Assembly (NCBI GenBank): GCA_046347045.1
Contig: JAXMGX010000003.1
Location: forward strand, 320,902 to 384,901
Source of the DNA: ZC4RG30 sp046347045
GTDB lineage: Bacteria > Pseudomonadota > Gammaproteobacteria > Steroidobacterales > Steroidobacteraceae
DNA: 64,000 bases
Reading direction: 5' to 3'
In this document: positions 44,461 through 53,327 of the stretch, piece after piece
How positions within the stretch are numbered: position 1 is the first letter of the stretch
Layout of the letters: each line of letters starts with the position of its first letter
Made by a program: the position numbers and the translations under genes
Notes under the pieces: model-generated
What the model was told of the DNA's origin: nothing
What the model saw: the letters and a program-made list of their open reading frames with translations, nothing else
Databases searched by the model: none

Positions 44461-45903
44461 CTATCGCGGGGCGCCCTTGTCGCTTCCCCAGGGATCACGG
44501 CCCGCCACCGCCTTGCCGCTGGCCGAAAAGTCCATGATCTCGTCCTTCGCGGGCTCGTAACGGGGCCAGGCCGGCAGTCCCGCGCCATTCGGATTTCCCG
44601 ACTTCGCGAAATTCACCAGGTAGGCGCTGATCGCCTTGCCCATGGCATTGTCGCGCGGCGTGGTGCTCGCCTCGTACTTGATGGCCTGCGTGTTGAAGAA
44701 GAAGGGAATGTCGCTGGCATGGCCGGCGCCGTCCTGGACTGGCGCGCCTGCAGGCGCAGGCGGCTGCTTCTCCGCCACATACGAAAAGCGGTAGGCGTAC
44801 ACCGGCACGCCCTTGCCGGCGATGACGGCCTCGATATTGCGCGCGCCGGCGATCATCGGCCCCGCCCTGCCGCCAATGTCGGCGCTGGTTGCACCGATCA
44901 TCATCGGCACATGCGCGAAGGCATTGGCCTTGTAGGCCGCCGCCGCGTCCATCGCGAGCTTGCCGTCCGCGAACGGACTGGCGAAGGTACGCGGACCCGG
45001 CGGACCGAACAGCGCCATCATGTTCAGGCCATCAGTGACCTGCTCCGAGCTCAGCGCGCGCAGCTTGCGCACTGCATCCGGGTCGGTCGCCGCGATGCCG
45101 AATTTTGCCGCAAAGGTCACACCCACCTGTTCGGCAGCCGCGAGGTTCGCGCCGCCCATGCCGCCGCCATCGCCACCGGACATCACCACCGCCCTGCTGA
45201 ACAGGCCCTTGGCCATCGGGGAGGTCACCAGCACATGCACCGACATGCCGCCCGCGCTTTCCCCGACCAGCGTCACGTTGTCCGGATCGCCACCGAAGGC
45301 CGCGATGTTGCGCTTCACCCATTTCAACGCGGCGAGCTGGTCCATGTAGCCGTAGTTGCCCAGCAGACCTCCATCGGCATTGGCGCGCGTCAGCGCCGGA
45401 TGCGCGAAGGTGCCGAAGCGGCCCACGCGGTAGTTGGCGCTGATGAACAGCACGCCCTGCTTCGCGAGCTCGGCGCCGGAATAGGTAGGCGGCGAAGCGC
45501 CGCCATTCACGAAGCCACCGCCATAGATCCAGAAGATCACCGGCAGCCTGCCCTTCGCGTCCACGGGTCGCCACACATTGGCATACAGGCAGTTCTCGGC
45601 CGGCGGTGTGCCGAGCGGCGCCGCATCGCTGGGAAATGGCACCTGCATGCAATCGTTGCCATAGGCGTCGGCCGCACGCACGCCCTGCCACTTGGCGGCC
45701 GGCTGCGGCGCCCGCCAGCGCAGCTCGCCCACCGGTGGCGCCGCGAAGGGAATGCCCTGCCAGCTCAACACGCCTGACCGGGACACCCCCTTGAGCATGC
45801 CGGTGTCGATCTTCACGATCGTGGCGTCGGTGGGACTCCCGGCATTGAGCGGGCATGAGCCAGCCAGTGCGCACAGGATCAAGAGGGGCAGCGTGGATTT
45901 CAT
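44461..45903 (-). CDS. Carboxylesterase type B (alpha/beta-hydrolase)
   Basis: 480 aa from ATG 45903, which overlaps the methyltransferase stop (ATGA). Signal peptide 1-21. Type-B esterase features: oxyanion hole YGGGF (127-131), nucleophile elbow GESAGG with S216, and the His region GHASDIPFFF. The acid is probably in GATSADIGG rather than the usual Glu/Asp block. Exported; hydrolyses carboxylic esters. Substrate unknown; pairing with a methyltransferase hints at methyl ester turnover, but this is weak. Confidence 0.92.
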   Translation of the reverse strand: MKSTLPLLILCALAGSCPLNAGSPTDATIVKIDTGMLKGVSRSGVLSWQGIPFAAPPVGELRWRAPQPAAKWQGVRAADAYGNDCMQVPFPSDAAPLGTPPAENCLYANVWRPVDAKGRLPVIFWIYGGGFVNGGASPPTYSGAELAKQGVLFISANYRVGRFGTFAHPALTRANADGGLLGNYGYMDQLAALKWVKRNIAAFGGDPDNVTLVGESAGGMSVHVLVTSPMAKGLFSRAVVMSGGDGGGMGGANLAAAEQVGVTFAAKFGIAATDPDAVRKLRALSSEQVTDGLNMMALFGPPGPRTFASPFADGKLAMDAAAAYKANAFAHVPMMIGATSADIGGRAGPMIAGARNIEAVIAGKGVPVYAYRFSYVAEKQPPAPAGAPVQDGAGHASDIPFFFNTQAIKYEASTTPRDNAMGKAISAYLVNFAKSGNPNGAGLPAWPRYEPAKDEIMDFSASGKAVAGRDPWGSDKGAPR

Positions 45904-46958
45904 GTAGACCTCGTGGATTGCCTGGCGACACATGCTTCGGCCATGCGGTAGGCATTCTGCCGTGCCTGGTCGCGCATTGCAGCCTCTGCAAAAGCGCGCT
46001 TCTCCGGCTCGACCTTGTCGAGCATCTGTTGCCGTATCCTTTCGGTATAGGCCAGCGCCCTGGCATGAGCCTCGGCGCCCAGCGCGGTGCCGTCCGCCCG
46101 GGTAATGTGACGCCGCACCGACTCCTCGCTGCCGATGGTAATCATGTCCCGCAGTTCCAGGCCGACGCCGGCAAGGAACTCCTTCTCGCCATCGAGAGGA
46201 ATGCCGAAGACCCAGGGTTCATGTTCGATCAGCTTCTTGATGCGCTCGAATGGCGCCCTGGCCTGCGCCGGAATCTTCTCCAGGTCCATGACCCTCATGC
46301 CCTCGATCATCGTGCGCGTGGCAAAGTCGAACACCACGCTCGAACCCGGCGCATGCGTCGCGAAGTAGCGGAACGTGGCGCGCAGCGGCCGCTCGGCCAC
46401 GTACATGCTCACGCCCTCCATGATGACGAAGGTGCGCCGCGATGCATCGTAGCCATGCCTCGCCAGCGCATCGGGGAGCGCTTCATGCTCCAGGTCCGCT
46501 GCAACGTAGTTCAGGTTGGCAGGTGGCCCGCCAAGCGCCTCCTCCACACGACGCTGCTTGAAGGCAGAAGTTGCCGGAAGGTCGAACTCGAACACGCGCG
46601 TATTCGCCAGCAACTCCCTGCAGCGCCAGGCATGCGAATCCAGTCCCGCACCCACCACCAGCACCTGCGTGGCGCCATTCGACACTGCACGCCGCAGCGC
46701 CTCGTCGATGAAGCGGGTGCGCTCGGCCATGGATCGCACCATGCTCGCCACCTCGATCTCCTGCATGGCTTCGTCGTAGGGTTTTTGTAGCGCGTCGAAC
46801 ACCGGGTGATCGAGCCCGAACCGCGCGAGATCACCCAGCAGCGGCTCGGCCAGGGAATCCGGATTGCGCGCCTTCGGGTCCGGCTCGCGGGCGCCCACCG
46901 CACGCGCCGCTGCCACCCACAAGGCGGTTTTCGAGATTCCAGGTTCGGGCTGTGACAT
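45900..46958 (-). CDS. Class I SAM-dependent methyltransferase (TIGR00027/LCM-like)
   Basis: 352 aa. The start is ATG 46958, not 46964, because GGAGG (46965-46969) would touch the first ATG but sits 6 bases before the second. LCM/PPM1-like family: TALWVAAARAVGAREPDPKARNPDSLAEPLLG, SMAERTRFIDEALRRA, VLVVGAGLDSHAWRC (SAM loop), VFEFDLPATSAFKQRRV, FVIMEGVSMYV. These methylate carboxyl or hydroxyl groups of small molecules or proteins. Divergent from the HPP gene. Confidence 0.9.
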   Translation of the reverse strand: MSQPEPGISKTALWVAAARAVGAREPDPKARNPDSLAEPLLGDLARFGLDHPVFDALQKPYDEAMQEIEVASMVRSMAERTRFIDEALRRAVSNGATQVLVVGAGLDSHAWRCRELLANTRVFEFDLPATSAFKQRRVEEALGGPPANLNYVAADLEHEALPDALARHGYDASRRTFVIMEGVSMYVAERPLRATFRYFATHAPGSSVVFDFATRTMIEGMRVMDLEKIPAQARAPFERIKKLIEHEPWVFGIPLDGEKEFLAGVGLELRDMITIGSEESVRRHITRADGTALGAEAHARALAYTERIRQQMLDKVEPEKRAFAEAAMRDQARQNAYRMAEACVARQSTRST

Positions 46959-46986
46959 CGACATCCTCCGGATTCGGAAGGACTCT

Positions 46987-46992
46987 TATACT
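46987..46992 (+). promoter_or_regulatory. Possible -10 giving a near-leaderless HPP mRNA
   Basis: TATACT ends 9 bp before ATG 47002. With a usual start of transcription 7 bp downstream, the mRNA would begin at or just before the ATG; there is no Shine-Dalgarno. Confidence 0.3.
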
Positions 46993-47001
46993 GCCGCCGC
47001 C

Positions 47002-48153
47002 ATGAATATTGCAGATGATTCGCGGATTGCAGCGGCCGAACCGCGGGGCCTGCGCCGCTGGGCCGTACTGTTGTCGCCGGCCGCCGTGTCGGTGGGACGT
47101 GCGGAACGCCTGAGGGTGGCCGGCGGCGCCTTCTTTGGTGTGCTGGTAGCGGCGCTGCTGTGCCGCGCGGCCAGTGGACTGTGGGGCGTGACCCCGTGGC
47201 TTATGGCGCCGCTGGGCGCATCGGCGGTGCTGGTGTTCGCGATGCCCGCAAGCCCGCTGGCGCAGCCCTGGCCCGTGCTCATCGGCAACACGCTGTCGGC
47301 ACTGGTTGGGATTGCATGTGCAAGGCTGGTTCCCGACGTGGCGCTGGCGGCCGCACTGGGTGTGGGGGCCGCAATCCTCGTGATGTTCGCGACGCGCAGC
47401 CTGCATCCGCCCGGCGGCGCCGCTGCGCTGCTCGCAGTGCTCGGCGGCGCATCGCCGCAGTTCGCGCTGTTTCCGGTGGCCAGCAGCAGCCTGTTGCTGC
47501 TGCTGGCCGGAACGCTCTACAACCGCATGACCCGTCACGACTATCCGCATCGCCAGACGCTGGCCGTGTCGCCGGCTCGCAGCCGCTTCACCACCGCGGA
47601 CCTCGATGCGGCGCTGTCGCATTACAACCAGGTGCTGGACGTCAGCCGCGCGGACCTGGCCGAACTGCTGGAATTCGCTGAAGCGCAGGCCTATCAGCGT
47701 CGCCTGGGCGATCTGAAGTGCGCCGACATCATGACCAGGATGGTGATCACCGCCGATTACGCCATGCCGCTGGAGGAAGCCTGGCGCCTGATGCGCGAGC
47801 GGCACATCAAGGCACTGCCGGTGATCGACCCGGCCCGGCGCCTGATCGGCATCGTCACCACCGGCGACTTCCTCAAGCATGCTCAGCGCGACGCGTTCAA
47901 GGGACTGGGAGAGCGGGTTCTGGGCCTTGTCCGCCCTTCCGACAGCATGAATACCGACAAGCCGGAAGCGGTGGGTCAGATCATGTCGCGGCGAGTGCAG
48001 GTGGTAAGCGCGAACCGCCCGGTGGTCGACCTGCTGCCGCTGATGGCCGAAGGCGGCCACCACCATGTGCCCATCGTGGACGAGACCAACCTGCTGGTCG
48101 GGATCATCACGCAAACCGACCTGATCCGGGCGCTGTACGCGACTTCGGGCTAG
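47002..48153 (+). CDS. HPP-family membrane protein with two CBS domains
   Basis: 383 aa from ATG 47002. N-terminal HPP domain, about five membrane helices (residues 45-185), with the naming motif in ATRSLHPPGGAAALL. The C-terminal 230-380 contains a CBS pair (DIMTRMVITADYAMPLEEAWRLM...ALPVIDPARRLIGIVTTGDFL and QIMSRRVQVV...HHHVPIVDETNLLVGIITQTDLI), which senses adenosyl nucleotides. HPP proteins have been linked to nitrite transport in cyanobacteria and plants; the role in this organism is open. Confidence 0.92.
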   Translation: MNIADDSRIAAAEPRGLRRWAVLLSPAAVSVGRAERLRVAGGAFFGVLVAALLCRAASGLWGVTPWLMAPLGASAVLVFAMPASPLAQPWPVLIGNTLSALVGIACARLVPDVALAAALGVGAAILVMFATRSLHPPGGAAALLAVLGGASPQFALFPVASSSLLLLLAGTLYNRMTRHDYPHRQTLAVSPARSRFTTADLDAALSHYNQVLDVSRADLAELLEFAEAQAYQRRLGDLKCADIMTRMVITADYAMPLEEAWRLMRERHIKALPVIDPARRLIGIVTTGDFLKHAQRDAFKGLGERVLGLVRPSDSMNTDKPEAVGQIMSRRVQVVSANRPVVDLLPLMAEGGHHHVPIVDETNLLVGIITQTDLIRALYATSG

Positions 48154-48265
48154 CTGCGCTACGCCTTACAGAATCGTGACCACATCGTAAGTTGAATTCC
48201 CCGGGAGGGTGGAGGCAGGCTGTGCACTCGAACGGCAACACCTGTCATTACCAAGGGGAAGTGCA

Positions 48266-48508
48266 ATGCGTTCCATGACCAGAATCTCCATTGCCATCGC
48301 CGCTGCGCTGCTGATGACGGGCAGCGCCTGGGCGAAGCCTGAGCTCGACTCGGCCGGCAAGTGCCGCGACAATGGCAAGTTCGTCGCGCAGGCGGCGTGC
48401 ACCACGGCGGCGCCGGCGGCCAAGTGCCGCGACAAGGCGACGAAGAAGTTCGCCAAGTGCGATGCGGCGAACACCGAGCCGGTGCCGGAAAAGGCCAAGG
48501 CGAAGTAG
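48266..48508 (+). CDS. Small exported four-cysteine protein
   Basis: 80 aa from ATG 48266 (AAGGGGAAG upstream). Signal peptide 1-23 (ending SAWA). The mature 57 residues hold Cys at 33, 45, 54 and 65, with KCRD occurring twice (32-35, 53-56) and a Lys-rich end. Two disulfides are likely. I recognise no family. A GC hairpin follows at 48522. Confidence 0.68.
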   Translation: MRSMTRISIAIAAALLMTGSAWAKPELDSAGKCRDNGKFVAQAACTTAAPAAKCRDKATKKFAKCDAANTEPVPEKAKAK

Positions 48509-48521
48509 GTTCATCCCGGCG

Positions 48522-48547
48522 GGGCGGCGGGCGCAATCCCGCTGCCC
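48522..48547. terminator. GC-rich hairpin between convergent genes
   Basis: GGGCGGCGGG, 6-base loop, CCCGCTGCCC: 10-bp stem with one G-T pair, 13 bp after the small exported protein. No T-tract. Confidence 0.4.
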
Positions 48548-48574
48548 ACCCACGCCGAAGCAGCTGTCAGGGCC

Positions 48575-49048
48575 TCATTGCCACGGCCAGTGCTTCGAGA
48601 CCATCAGCCACAGAATCAGCAGCACGCCGCCGAATCCCGGCCATCCCAGCAGGAACCACCAGCGAAAGTATTTCAGGTATTGCGAAGGAAGCGGCCTGCC
48701 TTCCTTCGCGGCTTCGATGGCCAGGTCCCGCATCCGCCACTGCAGCCACACGACGGGCAGCCAGCAGCACCCCACCACCAGATACAGCACTATCGATCCG
48801 GCCAGCCATGACTGCGCCATCGACCAGCCGCCCGCTGCCATCAACGCCAGACCGGTGATGGGCTGCAGCAGCACGGCCGTCGCGGTGAACCACAGATCGG
48901 CCCTCACCACCTGCGCGGCGACCACGGCGACGACCCGCGTATCGCGGGTTCGATGCGCCTGCCACATGAAGAACGCGATGCCCGCACCCGTGCCCAGCAG
49001 CACCGTCGCGCCGATCGCATGCAGCCACTTGATGAACAGATAGCTCAC
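48575..49048 (-). CDS. DUF2269-family membrane protein
   Basis: 157 aa from GTG 49048, directly after the stop of the upstream gene. Four membrane helices; the opening YLFIKWLHAIGATVLLGTGAGIAFFMWQAHRTRD is characteristic of DUF2269, and the end carries YFRWWFLLGWPGFGGVLLILWLMV. Conserved His10 (KWLHAIG). Function unknown. Coupled to the dehydrogenase-like gene. Confidence 0.88.
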   Translation of the reverse strand: MSYLFIKWLHAIGATVLLGTGAGIAFFMWQAHRTRDTRVVAVVAAQVVRADLWFTATAVLLQPITGLALMAAGGWSMAQSWLAGSIVLYLVVGCCWLPVVWLQWRMRDLAIEAAKEGRPLPSQYLKYFRWWFLLGWPGFGGVLLILWLMVSKHWPWQ

Positions 49049-50140
49049 TCACACCTCTTCCCGGATTTCCGTACGGATATTCCACTGCTCGAACATGGGC
49101 GAGAAATCTTCAAGCGCAAGCAGCCCCATGCATGCCCGTGCGCCCAACGGCATTCGCTCGCCGGAGAGCAGTCGCCTCGCCAGCAGAATCGCGGCCAGAC
49201 ACGGAATCTCCGGCCCCGACAGCGCCGGAACGGCAAGCTGCCAGGTGCGCCGCAGGCGATGACCCGAAGGCGCCTTGCCCACCACGCTGATGCGCATGCC
49301 GCCCCAGGGACCACCGAAGCGATCGAACTGCCCGGCCATCCGCTCCAGCGCTCCGCACCAGCGATCCACCGGCAAGGCAATGCCCATTCGCACCAGTCCC
49401 GCCAGGCACCACAGCGCTGCATGCTGTGCGCCGAACTCCAGTGCCGCATGGAATCGCACGGTGCGGACCGGGGAGTATCGCTCCGGAAACAGGGTCAGGT
49501 CCGGCACATCGCACAAAGCGGCCCATCGGCTGCCGAAGGCCAGAGGCATGCGACGCAGATCCATCCAGCCCGTGCGTTGCCGCCATTTGCCGTCTTCCCA
49601 GACCTGCACCGGTCGCCCCAGGTAGCTGAACACCGCCTGCAGCGTCGCCGCGCCGCGCGGTGCGCGCTGCCCGGGCGCGATGGCGATCTCGATGACTTCG
49701 GGGCTGAGTCCATCCCGCACCAGCGCATCAACAACTGCGCTCGACAGGGCCGGCAGCGTGCTTGCGCCACTGACGGCCATGCGACCCGCCGCATTCGCCT
49801 GCGAATCCAGCGCGCTGCCGAAATGCGCCACGAACTGACGCCCATCGGCCAGATCGATGTAGTGCGCGCCTGCCGCCAGCGACGCCCGTGCCACGCGGTA
49901 GTCCTGTCCCTGGAACGGGCCCACACAATGCACCACCACATCGGGCTGCAATGCCTGAAGTTCCTGCGCGAGCGAGACGGAGTCCATATTCAGCGCCGCA
50001 ACCGTGACCTGTGGGGCATCTGCCACAGAGCGCCCGCTGCGACCCGCCGCGATGACTTCCACACCCGGCGTTTGTGCGAAGGCGCGCACGATTCGCGCCC
50101 CGAAGTTTCCCGCCGCACCCAGAATGACTAACCGATTCAC
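49049..50140 (-). CDS. Saccharopine-dehydrogenase-like NAD(P)-binding protein
   Basis: 363 aa. N-terminal Rossmann LVILGAAGNFGARIVRAF, then VVVHCVGPFQGQDYRVARASLAAGAHYIDLADGRQFV, the pattern of saccharopine reductase-like proteins and trans-acting enoyl reductases. The C-terminal half is uncharacterised, with a hydrophobic segment. Substrate unknown; it shares a transcript with DUF2269. Divergent from the pilin-like fusion gene. Confidence 0.82.
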   Translation of the reverse strand: MNRLVILGAAGNFGARIVRAFAQTPGVEVIAAGRSGRSVADAPQVTVAALNMDSVSLAQELQALQPDVVVHCVGPFQGQDYRVARASLAAGAHYIDLADGRQFVAHFGSALDSQANAAGRMAVSGASTLPALSSAVVDALVRDGLSPEVIEIAIAPGQRAPRGAATLQAVFSYLGRPVQVWEDGKWRQRTGWMDLRRMPLAFGSRWAALCDVPDLTLFPERYSPVRTVRFHAALEFGAQHAALWCLAGLVRMGIALPVDRWCGALERMAGQFDRFGGPWGGMRISVVGKAPSGHRLRRTWQLAVPALSGPEIPCLAAILLARRLLSGERMPLGARACMGLLALEDFSPMFEQWNIRTEIREEV

Positions 50141-50219
50141 TATTCCCGCATTCTGCCACTTCGCTGTTGACGGTTGCCCTTACCATGCGCAGGCACGTCG
50201 CACCGAGGGAGTTCTGGCA

Positions 50220-52427
50220 ATGCGTGTCGCCGTCATAGCCGCTGCACTGGTCATGGTTTCGTTCAACGTCTGCGCGGCAGGCGACCCGGGAAAACCCAGG
50301 CAATGGACTGGCGAGCTGCCGGTCGCCCCGGCATTCCTCCGCCGCCAGCTGCCGCCCAACGTCGTGGTGTATGCGCGGGTCCCCAGTCTTCTCGGCCTGC
50401 TGACGATGCCGAAGAACAACCAACTCGATGCGGCGCTGCGCAGCGAAGCGAACATCGCCAATGTCAGGAGCATCCAGCAGGGGCTGCTGCAGAACGTGCT
50501 AACGCTGCCCACGCTGTCCGATCCCCGGCTGAAGTTCCTTGTCGATGCGGTGCGCTCGCCCATCGAGGTCGCGGGCTTCGGTCTGCCCAATCCCTCGGTG
50601 ATGATCGGCGCGACACTTGCGGCGCGCAGCAGAACGGACTTCAACAAGCTCTTCGAAGAACTCGGGCGCACCGGACCTTCAGTCCGACTCGCGGCGCCGC
50701 TCGACGAACAGGGCATCGGTGAACTGCTCGGATTGCCGCTCATGGCCTTCGTGAAGTTCGAACCCGCCAGTGGCCGGATGCTGATTTTCGGGGCGCCGCG
50801 GCTCGATCGCGCCGCCTTCGAGCAGGTGCTGAAGAACCTGCCGGCAAGCGTTGCCAATCACCCCATGTACGCGCTGGAACAGAAGATCGATGCCAGCGGC
50901 CAGGGGCTGTTCGTGTGGGCCGATGCGGCGCGCCTCGTACCGATGGCACAGACCTTCGCGCCTGGCATCGCGCAGGGACTGGGACGCGTGGGCCTCGGTG
51001 ACATGCGCGCCGTAGCCTTCGGGTTTGGCACTGCCAATGGCAAGGGGCGCCTCAGCTTGGTGGTCGATGCGGGCGACAGCCGCGACGCGCGCCCCTTCCC
51101 CCTGATCGCGAACACCATCAGGGCCACCGCAGTGGGCGATCCGGATGCGGCGGTACTCTTCTCGCTGCCCGGCAAGGCCGAATTGCAGCGGCTCGAGTCC
51201 CTGCTGGTCGGCACATTCAGGCCCGGCACGCGCAGCAACTGGCAGCAGGCCAAGTCGAAGGTCAGCGCTCTGATCGGCGTCGACATCGAGGACATCTTCG
51301 CAGCCATCGGTCCGGATGTGGTCGTGCTGTTCGATCAAGTCGGCGACTACACCGCCGTGCATCTGCGCGATCCGGCGCTGTTCGACGACCTGCTGCGGCG
51401 CATCGCCGCAAAGACCGGCGCCGCGCCGGAGGAACGGAAGATCGGTGGCACGACGTTCCATCACTGGAGCCTGCCATCGCTGTTCAGCGCCGCCGCGACT
51501 CCCGCGGCCACGTCTGCAGCCTCTGCTGCCGGCGCCCCTTCAGCCTCCGCGGCGGGCCGCGGCATTCTTGGCGCACTTGGCCGCCTCCACAACCATGTGT
51601 ACTGGATACGTGAAGGCGAGTACCTGTACATGGCGTCGACGCCGCAGCCGCTGATGGACCGCGTGCGTCTGGGCGCGAAGGCGCGCGTCACCGACTGGCT
51701 GGCGACGCGGCAGCGCATCGACATGTCCACCTCGCTGTTTGCCGCGACGGGATCCATTGCCAAGATGCCGCGACGCACCTACGAGGCTTACGTCGGCATC
51801 CTGCAGAGTCTTGCGGATGTCACCAACGCGAAGTTCGACGCCTGGTCGATGCCCACGGCAAACCAGCTCGCACTGCCCGAGAAGGGCACGATCGGCTTCA
51901 ACCTCAATCTCGGCCAGCCGTACCTTTCGCTGGAACTGACCTACGAAAACCACCCGGGCGAACTGCTGATGGGCGGCGGCTTCGGCGCGGTCGCCACGGT
52001 GGGCATCCTCGCTGCGATCGCGATTCCGGCCTACCAGGACTACACGATTCGCTCGCAGGTGACAGAGGGCCTCAACCTGTCCTCGTCAGTCAAGGTTGCC
52101 GTGGCGGAGAACTACGCCACGCGTGGCACGCTGCCGAGGGACCGCCGCGCCGCGGGCTTGTCCGCAACCGCAACGGACAGCGCCGGCAAGTATGTCGAGG
52201 GCATCGAGGTCTCGGGTGGAGTGATCACCGTGACCTATGGCAAAGAGGCCAATCCCAGGATCCGCGGCAAGTCGCTGACCTTCACACCCTTTGCGAACGC
52301 GGCCGGCGACATCGGCTGGAGCTGCGGATATGCGTCGGTGCCGGAGCGCGCGCGGTCGCTTGCACCAGTTGTCGCCGGCGCGGTAACCACCATCGAAAGA
52401 AAGTACCTGCCGGCGGCCTGCCGATAA
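50220..52427 (+). CDS. DUF3352-like exported protein fused to a type IV pilin-like C-terminus
   Basis: 735 aa from ATG 50220; the frame is open back to 50004 but upstream is antisense of the neighbour. Residues 1-20 are a signal peptide (CAAG). Residues ~25-585 are a large domain of paired strands and helices that resembles the DUF3352 class, with an Ala/Ser-rich loop (~425-450). At 588-607 comes FGAVATVGILAAIAIPAYQD, followed by YTIRSQVTEGL and a pilin-type globular end, with IGWSCGY near 700 and a terminal Cys (YLPAACR) that could form the pilin D-loop disulfide. Compared with a pilin, the prepilin Glu5 and FTLIE start are lost (FGAVATV) though GGG precedes F588. With a Sec signal in front, the pilin helix would sit mid-protein. 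Confidence 0.8.
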   Translation: MRVAVIAAALVMVSFNVCAAGDPGKPRQWTGELPVAPAFLRRQLPPNVVVYARVPSLLGLLTMPKNNQLDAALRSEANIANVRSIQQGLLQNVLTLPTLSDPRLKFLVDAVRSPIEVAGFGLPNPSVMIGATLAARSRTDFNKLFEELGRTGPSVRLAAPLDEQGIGELLGLPLMAFVKFEPASGRMLIFGAPRLDRAAFEQVLKNLPASVANHPMYALEQKIDASGQGLFVWADAARLVPMAQTFAPGIAQGLGRVGLGDMRAVAFGFGTANGKGRLSLVVDAGDSRDARPFPLIANTIRATAVGDPDAAVLFSLPGKAELQRLESLLVGTFRPGTRSNWQQAKSKVSALIGVDIEDIFAAIGPDVVVLFDQVGDYTAVHLRDPALFDDLLRRIAAKTGAAPEERKIGGTTFHHWSLPSLFSAAATPAATSAASAAGAPSASAAGRGILGALGRLHNHVYWIREGEYLYMASTPQPLMDRVRLGAKARVTDWLATRQRIDMSTSLFAATGSIAKMPRRTYEAYVGILQSLADVTNAKFDAWSMPTANQLALPEKGTIGFNLNLGQPYLSLELTYENHPGELLMGGGFGAVATVGILAAIAIPAYQDYTIRSQVTEGLNLSSSVKVAVAENYATRGTLPRDRRAAGLSATATDSAGKYVEGIEVSGGVITVTYGKEANPRIRGKSLTFTPFANAAGDIGWSCGYASVPERARSLAPVVAGAVTTIERKYLPAACR

Positions 52428-52430
52428 GCG

Positions 52431-53327
52431 TTACTTCTGCATGGTCCAGGCGGCCAGCCATTCGTCACCGGTGATCGAGGCGTGCAGCTTGCCCAGCAGC
52501 GCGGCCTCGATGCCGGGCATGTGCCCGCCGCCATAGAACACCGCGACGCGGCGCTGCCGGCGATCCGCCAGGATTTCGCGCAACTTTGCCAGCACCACCT
52601 CGTTGCGCCCGCCAAGCACGGCGGAGCCTTCATCGCCTTCCATCAACTGCGTCAGCGATTCGGCCTGGTCGAACATCCGCGCCAGCACCATCTTGAACTG
52701 TGCCGCCGAATCGGGGCTCAGCAGGATGCGGATCAGCGCGAACAGGTTCAGCTCGTTCATTGCCGCGAGATTGGCGCCACCACTGAACTGTGCATTCATC
52801 GCACGCAACAGCAGCGTCAGCATGGTCTCGCCGCGCTCCTGCTGCATGCGCGCGAACTGCGCGGCCGACACATCGGCGTGCACCATGTTCCTGCGGGTGT
52901 AGTCGATCTCGCCAAGCTGGAAGGTGAGCTGCAGGTATTTCGCCACCGATATCTGCAGCGAGCTCATGCTGATCTCGGCGCCATATTCGCGCTCGTAGAT
53001 CTGCTTCAGCACCCGCGGGGGCGTCTCGGTGATGCTCCTGGGGTCGCCCACCAGCTCGAACAGCACGGAGTCGTACCCTTCCAGCCGCTTGTTCAGCCTT
53101 TGGTAATAGGCGTCATCGGCGATGTGCACGACGCCGACGAGATCCACCTGCTGCCCGGAAGGCATGCGGAACGACCGGATCGCAACCTCCAGCCGCGCGG
53201 CGCGGGAGTCCTCCACGTAGCGCATGTAGTCCGGGGCCGCTGGCGTCTCGGCTGCCGCGGCCCCGAGCGCTGCGGGCTGGAACGGCAGCGCCAACATCGC
53301 CAGCGGCAGAAGCCATCGGGAGCTCAT
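52431..53327 (-). CDS. TraB/GumN-family exported protein
   Basis: 298 aa from ATG 53327, which overlaps the stop of the cyclase gene (ATGA). Signal peptide 1-26. TraB/PrgY/GumN fold: VDLVGVVHIADDAYYQRLNKRLEGYDSVLFELVG at the N-terminus (GxxH and E), and VAVFYGGGHMPGIEAALL near the end (GxxH). The family is thought to be metalloprotease-like and acts on pheromones or unknown peptides. Convergent with the pilin-like fusion, 3 bp apart. No partner gene hints at a target. Confidence 0.88.
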   Translation of the reverse strand: MSSRWLLPLAMLALPFQPAALGAAAAETPAAPDYMRYVEDSRAARLEVAIRSFRMPSGQQVDLVGVVHIADDAYYQRLNKRLEGYDSVLFELVGDPRSITETPPRVLKQIYEREYGAEISMSSLQISVAKYLQLTFQLGEIDYTRRNMVHADVSAAQFARMQQERGETMLTLLLRAMNAQFSGGANLAAMNELNLFALIRILLSPDSAAQFKMVLARMFDQAESLTQLMEGDEGSAVLGGRNEVVLAKLREILADRRQRRVAVFYGGGHMPGIEAALLGKLHASITGDEWLAAWTMQK

